Shown here: positions 10,274-19,223 of the stretch, one piece after another | How the letters are laid out: each line of letters starts with the position of its first letter | Position numbering within the stretch: the stretch's first letter is position 1 | Assembly: GCF_019890675.1 (NCBI RefSeq) | Contig: NZ_JAIOAA010000015.1 | Coordinates: 81,628 to 145,627 of the forward strand | DNA: 64,000 nt | Source: Micromonospora sp. PLK6-60 | Lineage (GTDB): Bacteria; Actinomycetota; Actinomycetes; Mycobacteriales; Micromonosporaceae | Direction: 5' to 3' | Notes under the pieces: model-generated | Told to the model about the DNA's origin: nothing | The model's database searches: none | Seen by the model: only the letters and a program-made list of their open reading frames with translations | Position numbers and translations under genes: made by a program

Positions 10274-12442
10274 GTGAAGCAGATCGTCCAGTCCGTGTCC
10301 GACGGCGAGCTGAGGGTCGTCGAGGTTCCGCAGCCCGAGCCGGGCGCCACCGAAGCCCTCGTCGCCACGCGCAGGTCACTGCTCTCCGCGGGGACCGAGC
10401 GCGCCGTGCGCGAACTCGCCTCGGCGAGCCTGCTGGCCAAGGCCCGGGCCCGGCCCGACCTGGTCCGCCAGGTGGTCAGCAGGGCGCGGACGGCCGGCGT
10501 GCGCTCCACCCTGGCCGCCGTGCGCAGCCGACTCGACGAGGACATGCCGCTGGGATACAGCGCCGCCGGCGTCGTCGTCGCCGCCGGCGCCGCGACCGAC
10601 GGCCTCCGGCCGGGAATGCGGGTGGCGACGGCGTCCGCCGGGCACGCCGAGTACCAGGCGGTGCCCGCCCTGCTCGCGGTGCCCGTCCCCGAGGCGGTGT
10701 CCGACCAGGCCGCCGCGTTCGGCGCGGTCGCGGCCATCGCCCTGCAGGGGCTACGGCAGGCCGAGGTCGGCGTGGGTGGCTCGGTCGCGGTCGTCGGTCT
10801 GGGCCTGGTCGGTCAGCTCACCGTACGCCTCGGCCTCGCCGCGGGGCTCAACGTCATCGGCGTCGACCTGCGCGACTGGACCGCCGAGCTGGCCACGACG
10901 GCAGGCGCCACCGGGCTGGTCGAGGCGGGCGCGGCGACCACCGATCAGATCCTGGAACTGACCCGGGGCCGAGGCGTCGACGCGGTCCTGATCACCGCGG
11001 CGACCCGCTCGTCGGAGCCGGTCGCCCGCAGCACCGAGATCGCCCGCGACCGGGCCCGGCTGGTGGTGGTCGGCGACGTCGGCCTGGAACTCGACCGCCG
11101 CGGCTTCTACGAGCGCGAACTGGACCTCCGGTTCGCCCGCAGCTACGGGCCGGGCCGCTACGACCGGGCGTACGAGGACTGGGGCGTCGACTATCCCGTC
11201 GGCCACGTGCGGTGGACGGCCCGGCGCAACATCGAGGCGTACCTGGACCTGGTGGCCAGTGGGCGGGTGACGGTCGACGACCTGGTCACGCACGTCTTCG
11301 ACGTCGAGCGGGCGACGGCCGCCTACGAGGTGCTGGCCGCCGACCCCCGCTCGCTGGCGGTGCAACTCAGCTACGCCGCCCCGGCGCAGCCGAACCGTAC
11401 CTCGATCACCATCCGGCCCCGCCGCGTCACCTCGAGCCCGCGCGCCGGCCTGATCGGCGCCGGCACGTACGCCAAGGCGACCTTCCTGCCCGCGCTGAAG
11501 GCGGCCGGCTGGGCGGACGACCTCGCCGCCGTCACCTCCGCCAAGGGTCTGACCGCCCGGCACGCCGCGGAACGCCACGGGATCCCACTCGTGCTGCCGA
11601 CCGCCGACGACCTGCTGGCCCGCGACGACATCGACACGGTGTTCATCCTGAGCCGGCACGACTCGCACGCCGAGCTGGTGGTGCGGGCGCTCGACGCCGG
11701 CAAGCACGTCTTCGTGGAGAAGCCCCTCGCGCTGACCCAGGACGAGCTCGACGAGGTCCGGGCCGCCTACGACCGCAACTCGGGTCACCTCTTCGTCGGC
11801 TTCAACCGCCGGCATGCCCCGATGGTCGTCCAGGCGGAGAAGGCGCTGACCGGCGGTACCGGGCCGCTGAGCATCACCTACCGGGTGAACGCCGGGACGC
11901 TGCCGGACACGCACTGGTACCACGACCGGCGCCAGGGCGGCCGGGTCCGCGGCGAGGTGTGCCACTTCATCGACCTCGCGTCCTGGCTGGTGGGCGAGCA
12001 GCCCGGCGCGGTCCACGCGTACGGCAGTGGGCGCGGCGAGCCGGGGCTGGAGGAGGACGTCAGCGTCCTGCTCGGCTATCCCGACGGGTCGACGGCGACG
12101 ATCACGTACTGCACCCGGGGGCACCGGGGCACCGCGAAGGAACGGCTGGAGATCCTCGGTCGTGGGCACACCGTGCTGATCGACGACTTCCGGCGGCTGG
12201 AGATTGACGGCCGGGAGGTGAAGCGGGTGCCGGCCGGCAAGGGGCACCGGGAGATGCTGGTCCGGATGCGTGCGGCGGTCAGCCGTGGCAGGCCGGACGA
12301 ACGAGGGCTCGGGGCGTCGTTCGGGGCGACGAGTGCGGCGCTGTCGGTGGTCGCCGCCCTGGCCGGCGTCGAGGGCCTTCCGTCGCGTCGGCTGACGCAG
12401 GTGGTGGCCGCGAAAGCCGCCGAAAGCACGTTCAGCGCATGA
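10274..12442 (+). CDS. Bi-domain oxidoreductase: zinc-type alcohol dehydrogenase fused to Gfo/Idh/MocA dehydrogenase
   Basis: A 722-residue fusion. The N-terminal half (to about 350) is a medium-chain dehydrogenase with GYSAAGVVVAAG and the Rossmann motif VGLGLVGQLTVRLG, but lacks the classical catalytic-zinc GHE motif. The C-terminal half (about 385-720) is a Gfo/Idh/MocA fold with LIGAGTYAKATFLPAL and the hallmark HVFVEKPLAL. This architecture recurs in bacterial exopolysaccharide loci together with heparinase II/III-like proteins, one of which is present at 22.6-24.6 kb. It probably oxidises or epimerises a nucleotide- or lipid-linked sugar; the substrate is unknown. The GTG at 10274 (VKQIVQSVSDGE) is preferred over an upstream ATG at 10244, which has no ribosome binding site. 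Confidence 0.88.
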   Translation: MKQIVQSVSDGELRVVEVPQPEPGATEALVATRRSLLSAGTERAVRELASASLLAKARARPDLVRQVVSRARTAGVRSTLAAVRSRLDEDMPLGYSAAGVVVAAGAATDGLRPGMRVATASAGHAEYQAVPALLAVPVPEAVSDQAAAFGAVAAIALQGLRQAEVGVGGSVAVVGLGLVGQLTVRLGLAAGLNVIGVDLRDWTAELATTAGATGLVEAGAATTDQILELTRGRGVDAVLITAATRSSEPVARSTEIARDRARLVVVGDVGLELDRRGFYERELDLRFARSYGPGRYDRAYEDWGVDYPVGHVRWTARRNIEAYLDLVASGRVTVDDLVTHVFDVERATAAYEVLAADPRSLAVQLSYAAPAQPNRTSITIRPRRVTSSPRAGLIGAGTYAKATFLPALKAAGWADDLAAVTSAKGLTARHAAERHGIPLVLPTADDLLARDDIDTVFILSRHDSHAELVVRALDAGKHVFVEKPLALTQDELDEVRAAYDRNSGHLFVGFNRRHAPMVVQAEKALTGGTGPLSITYRVNAGTLPDTHWYHDRRQGGRVRGEVCHFIDLASWLVGEQPGAVHAYGSGRGEPGLEEDVSVLLGYPDGSTATITYCTRGHRGTAKERLEILGRGHTVLIDDFRRLEIDGREVKRVPAGKGHREMLVRMRAAVSRGRPDERGLGASFGATSAALSVVAALAGVEGLPSRRLTQVVAAKAAESTFSA

Positions 12443-12539
12443 GCGTGGAACCGACGGGCGTCCTCGGTCCTTTCGGAGGTGACTGCGGCGGGCTGGCGAC
12501 GACGCGGTGTGGCCGTTCGTGACGGGGATGAGGAAGCCC

Positions 12540-13773
12540 ATGCATGAGTCTGGTGTAGCCGACAAGGTTCGGGTCGGCGTGTTCGTCGGTCATTTCATTC
12601 CGGCATACCGATCGGGTGGACCCATCCGAAGCCTGGCGGCGATCACGGCGGACCGTGATTCCGGCGTCAGCTACGCGGTGTTCACCCGCGACCGGGACGC
12701 CGGCGACCGGCAGCCATTCGCGCTCGCGCGTCCCCGGGAGCTTGTCGAGGTGCGGGGCCGGCGGGCGATGTACGTCGACATCGAAAGGCCGGTGGCCTAC
12801 CTGCGGGCGCTGTACCGGTTCGGGCGCTACGGGCACGACGTCTACTACTTCAACAGCCTCTGGAACAGGCCGTTCACGCTGGTACCGCTGGCACTCATCT
12901 ACCTTGGTCTCATTGCGCGCCGTCCGGTGTTGCTCGCGCCGAGGGGCGAGCTGCTGTCCGGTGCCCTCGGCCGGAAGTCAAGGCGGAAGCGGGTCGGGCT
13001 GCTCCTGATGCGGTCACTGCTGACCAGGCTGGGCGTGACGCTGCACTGCACCTCCGCCGCGGAGGTGGACGGGGCGAGAAGACTGCTTCCTGGAGTGCCC
13101 GTCGAACTCATTCCCGATGCTTTCGACGCCGATGAGTCGACCGCTGCGGAGTCGCCGAGTGAGGCGGCACCGGTCACGGGGCTGCGGGTCTGTTATTTCT
13201 CGCGGATCCACCCGCACAAGAATCTTGCCGGCGCGATCTCCGCGCTCGGAGAGGTGCCCGACCCGGTGCACCTGCGGGTGATCGGTCCCGTCATCGACGA
13301 CGGCTACCACCAGCACTGCCGGGCGCTTGCCGCAGGGCTGCCGGCGCACATCCGAGTCGAATTCGTGGGATCGATTCCACACGAGGAAACCGCCGCCGCC
13401 CTGTCCTGGGGGCACGTCCTCCTTCTTCCCACCAAGGGCGAGAACTTCGGTCACGCGATCCGGGAGGGGATGGCTGCGGGGTTGTGCCCGGTGCTCCGAC
13501 GGGACGCCGTGGACCGACGTGGCGCGCCGTGCCGGCGGGGTCGCCCTGCCGTGGTGGGACACGCACGGTTTCGCGAGGCACCTCTCGGCGCTGGCACGCA
13601 TGTCCGGGCAGGAACTCCACGCGCTGCGAGCCAAGGTGCACGGCGCCTACCGGTCGTGGGTCGTCAGCCAGGTCCCCAGCCAGCTGCTGATGGACGAACT
13701 CTTCGTGCGCCTGACCGGCAGGGTGCCCACGGCCCTGGTCGAGGTGGGCGGTCGCGCCGGCGGCGTGCGGTAG
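12540..13773 (+). pseudogene. Glycosyltransferase family 4, disrupted by a frameshift
   Basis: Closely similar along its whole length to the intact gene that follows (VRVGVFVGHF, YYFNS-WNRPFTLVPLAL, RRPVLLAPRGEL, HLRVIGP, GENFGH-IREGMAAGLCPV). The reading frame is lost at 13494-13497. After AAGLCPV the copy reads CTCC where CTCTCC would give V-L-S-D-G-T-P-W-T-D, parallel to V-I-S-D-T-T-P-W-T-D in the neighbour. In the other frame the homology resumes (DVARRAGGVALPWWDTHGFARHLS) and ends at a TGA at 13773. Loss of one CT/TC repeat unit explains it. The ATG at 12540 aligns with the paralogue's start and follows AGGAAG. A sequencing error or phase-variable slippage cannot be excluded. Confidence 0.78.
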
Positions 13774-13824
13774 GCGAAGGTGAAAGGCTCGCTGGCCTCG
13801 TCCTTCGGGACCTGACCCCGGTAG

Positions 13825-13840
13825 TGGAAGGAACCTTCCA
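13825..13840. repeat. Short perfect hairpin between tandem GT4 genes
   Basis: TGGAAGG and CCTTCCA form a 7-bp stem with a 2-base loop, about 50 bases after the end of the frameshifted gene and 68 bases before the intact one. It could attenuate or process the transcript between the two copies. No T tract follows. Confidence 0.4.
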
Positions 13841-13907
13841 GGCCCCGACCCGATGAACATGACATGGGGCGGGGACGGCGAACCGCAACGAATATTGCGA
13901 GGAACGA

Positions 13908-15236
13908 ATGCAGAACCAAGATCGGCCGGACGGAGTGCGCGTCGGTGTGTTCGTCGGGCACTTTCTCCCGGCGTACCGCGCCGGCGGTCCCGTTCGTAGT
14001 CTGTCGGCGATCACGGCGCCTCGCGACTCCGGCGTCACCTACGTTGCCTTCACGCGGGACCGGGACTACGGGGACTCCGCGCCCTTCGCTGGCGCACGAG
14101 CGGGCGAGGTGGTCCGATTCCACGAGCGGAATGTCATGTATGTCGATATCGCGCGACCGGCAGCCTATCTGCGCGCCCTCCGCCGATTCACCAGGATCGA
14201 CCACGACGTCTACTACTTCAACAGCGCCTGGAACAGACCCTTCACCCTGGTGCCCTTGGCGCTCATCAGCCTCGGCGTGATAGCCCGACGACCGGTGCTG
14301 CTCGCGCCGCGAGGCGAGCTGATGCGCGGCGCGCTCGACTTCAAGGGCTGGCGGAAGCGGGCCGGCCTGCTCGTGCTCCGGGTCCTGCTGGCCCGGGTCG
14401 GGGCCACGATTCACTGCACCTCCGAGGAGGAGGCGGCCAGCGTCCGCAAGCATCTGCCCGGTCGACCGATCGAACTGGTCGCCGACGCCTTCGAGGCCGA
14501 AGATCGTCTCCCCGCCCCGCAACCGGACGCGCCGACCCCCTCCGACACGCTGCGCGTCTGTTTCTTCTCTCGCATCGACCGGAAGAAGAACCTGACGGGT
14601 GTGCTGGCGGCGATGGCACAGGTCACCGAACCGGTGCATCTGCGCGTGATCGGGCCCGCCTCGGACCAGGCATATGAACAGCGATGTCGGGACATGGCCG
14701 CGAAGTTGCCAGGCCACATCCGAGTGGAGTTCATGGGCCCCGTCCCGCATGAGCAGGCGGCGGATGCGCTCTCCTGGGCCCACGTGTTCTTCTTCCCCAC
14801 CAAGGCCGAGAACTTCGGCCACGTCGTTCGGGAGGCCATGGCGGCAGGATTATGCCCGGTCATCTCCGACACGACGCCGTGGACGGACCTGGCGCGTCGC
14901 GCCGGCGGCGTCGCGTTGCCCTGGGCGGACACGAACGGCTTCGCGCGGCACCTGTCGGTACTGGCCCGCACGCCGTCCGAGGAACTCGGTTCCCTGCGGG
15001 CCAAGGTCCTGGACACGTACCGGTCGTGGGCGGCCAGCCAGGTGCCCAGCCCGGTACTGATGGATCGGCTGTTCGAGCGCCTGGCCCGCGAACCGGCCGC
15101 AGCTCCGGGCGTTGTGGCTGCCGTGGGGCCGCAGCGCGGCAGTGCTGGTGCCCCGGCGAGCCAACCGCGGGTGGGCGGCAGCGCTCTCGACACCGACGAG
15201 CACCACGACCGCCACGCACCTTCAGGGGGCCGGTAG
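13908..15236 (+). CDS. Glycosyltransferase family 4 (intact tandem paralogue)
   Basis: A 442-residue GT-B enzyme predicted to transfer a sugar from a nucleotide donor to the lipid-linked polysaccharide repeat. The N-terminal acceptor domain starts VRVGVFVGHFLPAYRAGGP. The donor domain starts FFSRIDRKKNLTGVLAAM and ends in FFPTKAENFGHVVREAMAAG, carrying the E-x7-E-type motif. The last 50 residues are Ala/Gly/Pro-rich and absent from the preceding copy, so they may be dispensable. The start ATG follows AGGAA. The 3' end overlaps the convergent rmlD by 15 bases. It may have taken over the function of the broken upstream copy. Confidence 0.88.
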   Translation: MQNQDRPDGVRVGVFVGHFLPAYRAGGPVRSLSAITAPRDSGVTYVAFTRDRDYGDSAPFAGARAGEVVRFHERNVMYVDIARPAAYLRALRRFTRIDHDVYYFNSAWNRPFTLVPLALISLGVIARRPVLLAPRGELMRGALDFKGWRKRAGLLVLRVLLARVGATIHCTSEEEAASVRKHLPGRPIELVADAFEAEDRLPAPQPDAPTPSDTLRVCFFSRIDRKKNLTGVLAAMAQVTEPVHLRVIGPASDQAYEQRCRDMAAKLPGHIRVEFMGPVPHEQAADALSWAHVFFFPTKAENFGHVVREAMAAGLCPVISDTTPWTDLARRAGGVALPWADTNGFARHLSVLARTPSEELGSLRAKVLDTYRSWAASQVPSPVLMDRLFERLAREPAAAPGVVAAVGPQRGSAGAPASQPRVGGSALDTDEHHDRHAPSGGR

Positions 15237-16130
15237 CGGCGCGGTCGCTGGCTCCCTCCACGGTGACGCCGGGGCCGGAGCGAGCGCCTGCGTCAGAGCC
15301 GAGCGCCAGTGGGCCGGTGGTGGCAGGCCCGCCGCCGTCCATCGCCGGTGGGCCAGCACGCTGTAGGCCGGGCGGGCGGCCGGACGGAGGTAGCGGTCGC
15401 TGGTGGTAGGGCGGATCCGGTCGGGGTCGAGGCCGCGAAGTGTGAAAACGGCACGGGCCAGGCCGTACCAGGTGGTTTCGCCCGACGCCGTGCCGTGATA
15501 GACGCCGGGAGCGGCCTGCCCGGCCAGTGCGGCGTCGGCCAGCGAGCTGAGCAGTGCGGCCAGTTGACGAGACCAGGTGGGCTGCCCCCGCTGGTCATCC
15601 ACCACCTCAAGCCGTTCGCGCTCCTCGGCCAGGCGCAGCATCGTGGACACGAAGTTGGGCCCGTGTGCGCCGTAGAGCCATGCGGTACGCACGACGAAGC
15701 CGGCGTGCGGGAGAAGCCGGGAAACGGCGACTTCTCCGGCGAGCTTGCTGCGGCCGTACGCGTTGATCGGGGAAGTGCTGGCATTCTCCGCATACGGCTG
15801 AGTCGCTTTGCCGGAGAAGACGTAATCGGTGGAAACATGAATCAGGCGGGCGTTGGTCGCCGCGCACGCCCTGGCGAGATTGCCGACGCCGTCGCCGTTG
15901 ACGGCGGTGGCTGCCTCCTCCTGTGTCTCGGCGCCGTCGACGTCCGTCCACGCCGCGGCGTTGATGACCACGTCATGGCCGGCGACCGCTGTCTGTACCG
16001 CGACGGAATCCCTGATGTCGAGGTCCCCGCGCGTGGTGGCGGTCACTGAGAGATCGCTTCGGGATCCCAGCACCGCCAGCAGATCCCGTCCCAGCATGCC
16101 GCCCGCGCCGGTCACCAGAAAACGGTTCAT
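15222..16130 (-). CDS. rmlD: dTDP-4-dehydrorhamnose reductase
   Basis: Catalyses the last step of dTDP-L-rhamnose synthesis, NAD(P)H-dependent reduction of dTDP-6-deoxy-L-lyxo-4-hexulose. The 302-residue SDR protein has FLVTGAGGMLGRDLL at the N-terminus, NAAAWTDVDGAE, STDYVFSG and the catalytic pair Y125-x3-K129 in NAYGRSKLAGE. It is transcribed away from rmlA across a 221-base intergenic region, and its 3' end overlaps the preceding convergent glycosyltransferase. Confidence 0.95.
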   Translation of the reverse strand: MNRFLVTGAGGMLGRDLLAVLGSRSDLSVTATTRGDLDIRDSVAVQTAVAGHDVVINAAAWTDVDGAETQEEAATAVNGDGVGNLARACAATNARLIHVSTDYVFSGKATQPYAENASTSPINAYGRSKLAGEVAVSRLLPHAGFVVRTAWLYGAHGPNFVSTMLRLAEERERLEVVDDQRGQPTWSRQLAALLSSLADAALAGQAAPGVYHGTASGETTWYGLARAVFTLRGLDPDRIRPTTSDRYLRPAARPAYSVLAHRRWTAAGLPPPAHWRSALTQALAPAPASPWREPATAPLPAP

Positions 16131-16339
16131 CCGGCGACCCCCACCCGCCCCGTTTCTGCAATGAAATTCACCATTTGCGGAGCGGTCGATGCGTCATCCG
16201 CGCTGCGGAGGTTCCGGGCCGACCGTGCGTTCACGAACCGGTCAGAATCGACGTCAGCGATTTGAGTCAACATGATCCGAGTCTAAGCCAGATTTGCCGT
16301 CCTGCCCGTGTTGTCGACCGGTTCATCTCGATGGTCCGG

Positions 16340-16352
16340 TAGCATCCGAGCA
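16340..16352 (+). promoter_or_regulatory. Candidate leaderless promoter of rmlA
   Basis: TAGCAT at 16340-16345 followed by six bases and the ATG of rmlA matches the actinobacterial leaderless pattern. No Shine-Dalgarno sequence is present. A convincing -35 at the right distance was not found. Confidence 0.45.
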
Positions 16353-17230
16353 TGCGCGGAATCGTTCTCGCGGGTGGGACCGGTACCAGGCTTTGGCCGA
16401 TCACACGTGCGGTGTCAAAGCAACTCATGCCGGTCTTCGACAAGCCGATGATCTATTACCCGCTCGCCACCTTGATCATGGCTGGCGTGCGAGAAATACT
16501 CATTATCACCACCCCTGAGGATCAGGAGCAGTTTCGCCGGCTGTTGGGCTCCGGCGCGCAGTTCGGTCTGCGGCTGGAATACGCTTCGCAGCCCAGACCG
16601 GAGGGCATCGCGCAGGCCTTCGTCATTGGCGCCGACTTCATCGGCGGCGAAACCGTGGCGCTGATCCTCGGCGACAACATCTTTCACGGCGTCGGCCTGG
16701 GCCGCCAGCTCAGCGGCAATTCGAACGTCATCGGCGGAAAGATTTTCGCCTACCCGGTTGCCGACCCCGGGGCGTACGGGGTGGTGGACTTCGACACCAC
16801 CGGTCGCGTGCTGTCGATCGAGGAAAAGCCCGTCCACCCGAAGTCGCGCTACGCCGTTCCCGGGCTCTACTTCTACGACAACCGGGTGGTCGACATCGCC
16901 CGCAAACTCACTCCCAGCGCTCGCGGCGAACTGGAGATCACGGAAATCAACGAGATCTACCGGGAGTGGGGCGAACTCGCGGTGACCGTCCTGGCCCGCG
17001 GAACCGCATGGCTGGACACCGGCACCTTCGCCTCCATGGTGCAGGCTGCCGAGTTCGTGCGGGTCATCGAGGAGCGCCAGGGCATGAAGATCGGCTGCCT
17101 CGAAGAGGTCGCGTGGCGTGCCGGCCTCATCGGCGACGAGCAGTTGCGGGTGTTGGCCGAGCCGCTACTCAAGAGCGGATACGGCAGTTATCTGCTGGGT
17201 CTGCTGTCGGCGCAGGGTGTGAGGAACTGA
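16352..17230 (+). CDS. rmlA: Glucose-1-phosphate thymidylyltransferase
   Basis: Makes dTDP-glucose from dTTP and glucose-1-phosphate, the first step of the rhamnose pathway. The 292-residue protein carries LAGGTGTRLWPIT (6-18), SKQLMPVFDKPMIYYPL, ILGDNIFHG and IEEKPVHPKS, all typical of RmlA. Length is normal. rmlC follows after four bases, so the two are co-transcribed. The rmlB dehydratase that should act between them is not in this window. Confidence 0.96.
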   Translation: MRGIVLAGGTGTRLWPITRAVSKQLMPVFDKPMIYYPLATLIMAGVREILIITTPEDQEQFRRLLGSGAQFGLRLEYASQPRPEGIAQAFVIGADFIGGETVALILGDNIFHGVGLGRQLSGNSNVIGGKIFAYPVADPGAYGVVDFDTTGRVLSIEEKPVHPKSRYAVPGLYFYDNRVVDIARKLTPSARGELEITEINEIYREWGELAVTVLARGTAWLDTGTFASMVQAAEFVRVIEERQGMKIGCLEEVAWRAGLIGDEQLRVLAEPLLKSGYGSYLLGLLSAQGVRN

Positions 17231-17234
17231 GCCG

Positions 17235-17858
17235 ATGAAGATTCGCCCGTTGAGCATAGAAGGGGCCTGGGAGATCACCCCGCAGCAGTACGGCGACCCC
17301 CGCGGGATGTTTCTGGAGTGGTACCGCGGTGACCGACTGGCCGCCGCGGTGGGACATCCGCTCCGATTCGCCCAGGGAAACCTGTCGGTGTCCGCGCGGG
17401 GCGTGGTCCGTGGCATCCACTTCGCTGATGTTCCCGTCGGCCAGGCCAAATACGTGACCTGCGTACGCGGGAGGATCCTCGACATCGTCGTGGACGTCCG
17501 AGTGGGCTCCCCGACCTATCGGCAGTGGGAAGCAATTCCGCTGGACGATGTCGACCGACGGGCGGTATACCTCGCGGAAGGACTCGGGCACGGATTCTGC
17601 GCGTTGACCGAGGACGCGACATTGAGCTACCTCTGCTCCACCACCTACGACCCCGGGACAGATCGTGCGGTGCACCCGCTCGACCCCGAGCTCGCCATCG
17701 AGTGGCCGACCGCGGCGCCGTTGCTGTCCGCCCGGGACACCGCCGCGCCCACCCTGGCCCAGGCGCGCCGCTCGGGGCTGTTGCCCGATCACCAGAAATG
17801 TCAGTCGTACGCGGCGAGCCTCAACTCCGGCGGCGCAGATCATCGCGACGGACGCTAG
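17235..17858 (+). CDS. rmlC: dTDP-4-dehydrorhamnose 3,5-epimerase
   Basis: A 207-residue cupin-fold epimerase acting on dTDP-4-keto-6-deoxyglucose. It shows DPRGMFLEWYR, the active-site His in VVRGIHFADVPVGQAKYV, VDVRVGSPTY and the GLGHGFCAL loop. Four bases separate it from rmlA. The C-terminal 25 residues run past the usual fold end. The local DNA is less GC-biased than the housekeeping flanks, as in most of the locus. Confidence 0.94.
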   Translation: MKIRPLSIEGAWEITPQQYGDPRGMFLEWYRGDRLAAAVGHPLRFAQGNLSVSARGVVRGIHFADVPVGQAKYVTCVRGRILDIVVDVRVGSPTYRQWEAIPLDDVDRRAVYLAEGLGHGFCALTEDATLSYLCSTTYDPGTDRAVHPLDPELAIEWPTAAPLLSARDTAAPTLAQARRSGLLPDHQKCQSYAASLNSGGADHRDGR

Positions 17859-17961
17859 TTTCCGAGGCGTCAGCTGTCCACGAACAGGAAGTTGGGAAAG
17901 AGCGATTTTCACCGAAACGCGCAGTGGTGCATCGTCGAGCGCCGCCCTGAACCACGGCAAG

Positions 17962-19164
17962 GTGGGCCGGCGGAAGGTCGCCCTCGTCACCCATGGCCTC
18001 GCGCACGGTGGGGGAGTGCCGGCTGTGGTGAGGTGGCTGCGGGACGGACTCGTGGCCGCCGGAGGTTACTCGGTGGATCTCTACGACCTGGCGACGTCCA
18101 GCAGCGATCGGGCGAGTCGGCGCCTCGTCGCGCCACAGTCGTGGATGCGGCGCAGCCTGCGCAGCGGCGGCGAGGGTCCGTTCTCGCACGAGCACTGGGG
18201 TGCGAACGCCGTCGAGTTGGAGATCATGCGCTACCGCCCCCGCCGGGAGTTGACGAGCGCTCTGCGCGACTACGACCTGATACAGGTGGTCGCCGGCTCC
18301 CCGGCATGGGCGTCCGCCGTGCTGGAGGCGGGCGTTCCGGTGGTGCTTCAGGCGGCAACCATCGTCGAATGGGAGCGGCGGGCGAGCCTGGCCACCGACG
18401 CGACCGCCCTTCGCATGTGGCGCGGCGCCATGACGCACCTGACCTCACGAGTCGAGCGGTACGCGGTCCGCGAGGCTGATGCCGTCCTCGTGGAGAACGC
18501 GGAAATGCTGGAGAGAGTCCGCGCCCTCGGCCAGGACCGAGTCATCAAGGCGGCGCCCGGGGTCGACACGACGTTCTTCTCGCCATCTCCCGCCGGATGG
18601 CAGCGAAACGGTCAGCTACTTTCCGTGTGCCGCCTGGCTGATCCGAGGAAGGGGATCGACCGGACCATTCTTGCCTATGCCGAGATGGCCCGGCGGGCGC
18701 ACTCCGTGCCTCCGCTGGTGCTGGCGGGTGGGGGCACGTTGTCGATGTCGAACCAGGCGCTGATCGCGGATCTGGGTCTGACGGACCGGGTGGTCGTTCG
18801 CTCGAATATCTCGACTGTCGAATTGCTCGCACTCTACCGATCGGCATCGGTCTTCGTGCAGACGTCCTATGAGGAGGGCCTGGGGCTGTCCGTGCTCGAG
18901 GCCATGGCGTGCGGTCTACCGGTGGTGGCGACGGAAACTGCCGGGAGCAGGGAAACGATAGCCCACGGGGAAACTGGCTGGTTGACCCCGCAGAGCCCCA
19001 CCTCGGCGGTGCCGGAGGGTATCGCAGACCGGGTGCTCGAAATTTTGGCTGATCCACGGTGTGACCTCGGGCCACGTGGACGGAAGCGATGCCTGGCCAA
19101 CTTCTCGGCGCGGGTGGCTCTCCGGCGTTTCACCGACACCTACGACGCACTGCTCGGTCGATAG
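17962..19164 (+). CDS. Glycosyltransferase family 4
   Basis: A 400-residue GT-B glycosyltransferase. The N-terminus has VALVTHGLAHGGGVPAVVRWL, including the glycine-rich acceptor loop. The donor half has LLSVCRLADPRKGIDR and ends in YEEGLGLSVLEAMACGLPVVAT with the E-x7-E motif, then GETGWLT. The GTG at 17962 is the first sensible start: homology begins there and about 100 bases separate it from rmlC, although the ribosome binding site is weak. The open frame runs upstream through rmlC in another frame, which is not coding. Position after rmlAC suggests, without proving, rhamnosyl transfer. Confidence 0.85.
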   Translation: MGRRKVALVTHGLAHGGGVPAVVRWLRDGLVAAGGYSVDLYDLATSSSDRASRRLVAPQSWMRRSLRSGGEGPFSHEHWGANAVELEIMRYRPRRELTSALRDYDLIQVVAGSPAWASAVLEAGVPVVLQAATIVEWERRASLATDATALRMWRGAMTHLTSRVERYAVREADAVLVENAEMLERVRALGQDRVIKAAPGVDTTFFSPSPAGWQRNGQLLSVCRLADPRKGIDRTILAYAEMARRAHSVPPLVLAGGGTLSMSNQALIADLGLTDRVVVRSNISTVELLALYRSASVFVQTSYEEGLGLSVLEAMACGLPVVATETAGSRETIAHGETGWLTPQSPTSAVPEGIADRVLEILADPRCDLGPRGRKRCLANFSARVALRRFTDTYDALLGR

Positions 19165-19178
19165 GTCCAGCATGGCCG

Positions 19179-19213
19179 GAGGGTGGCCGCCGGCGGGTCC
19201 GGCAGCCACCCTC
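19179..19213. terminator. Bidirectional terminator-like hairpin between convergent GT genes
   Basis: GAGGGTGGC (19179-19187) and GCCACCCTC (19205-19213) form a perfect 9-bp stem with further GC pairing inside the 17-base centre. It sits exactly between the stops of the rightward GT4 and the leftward GT2 genes, so it can serve both. Confidence 0.7.
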
Positions 19214-19223
19214 GCGCGGGTGA

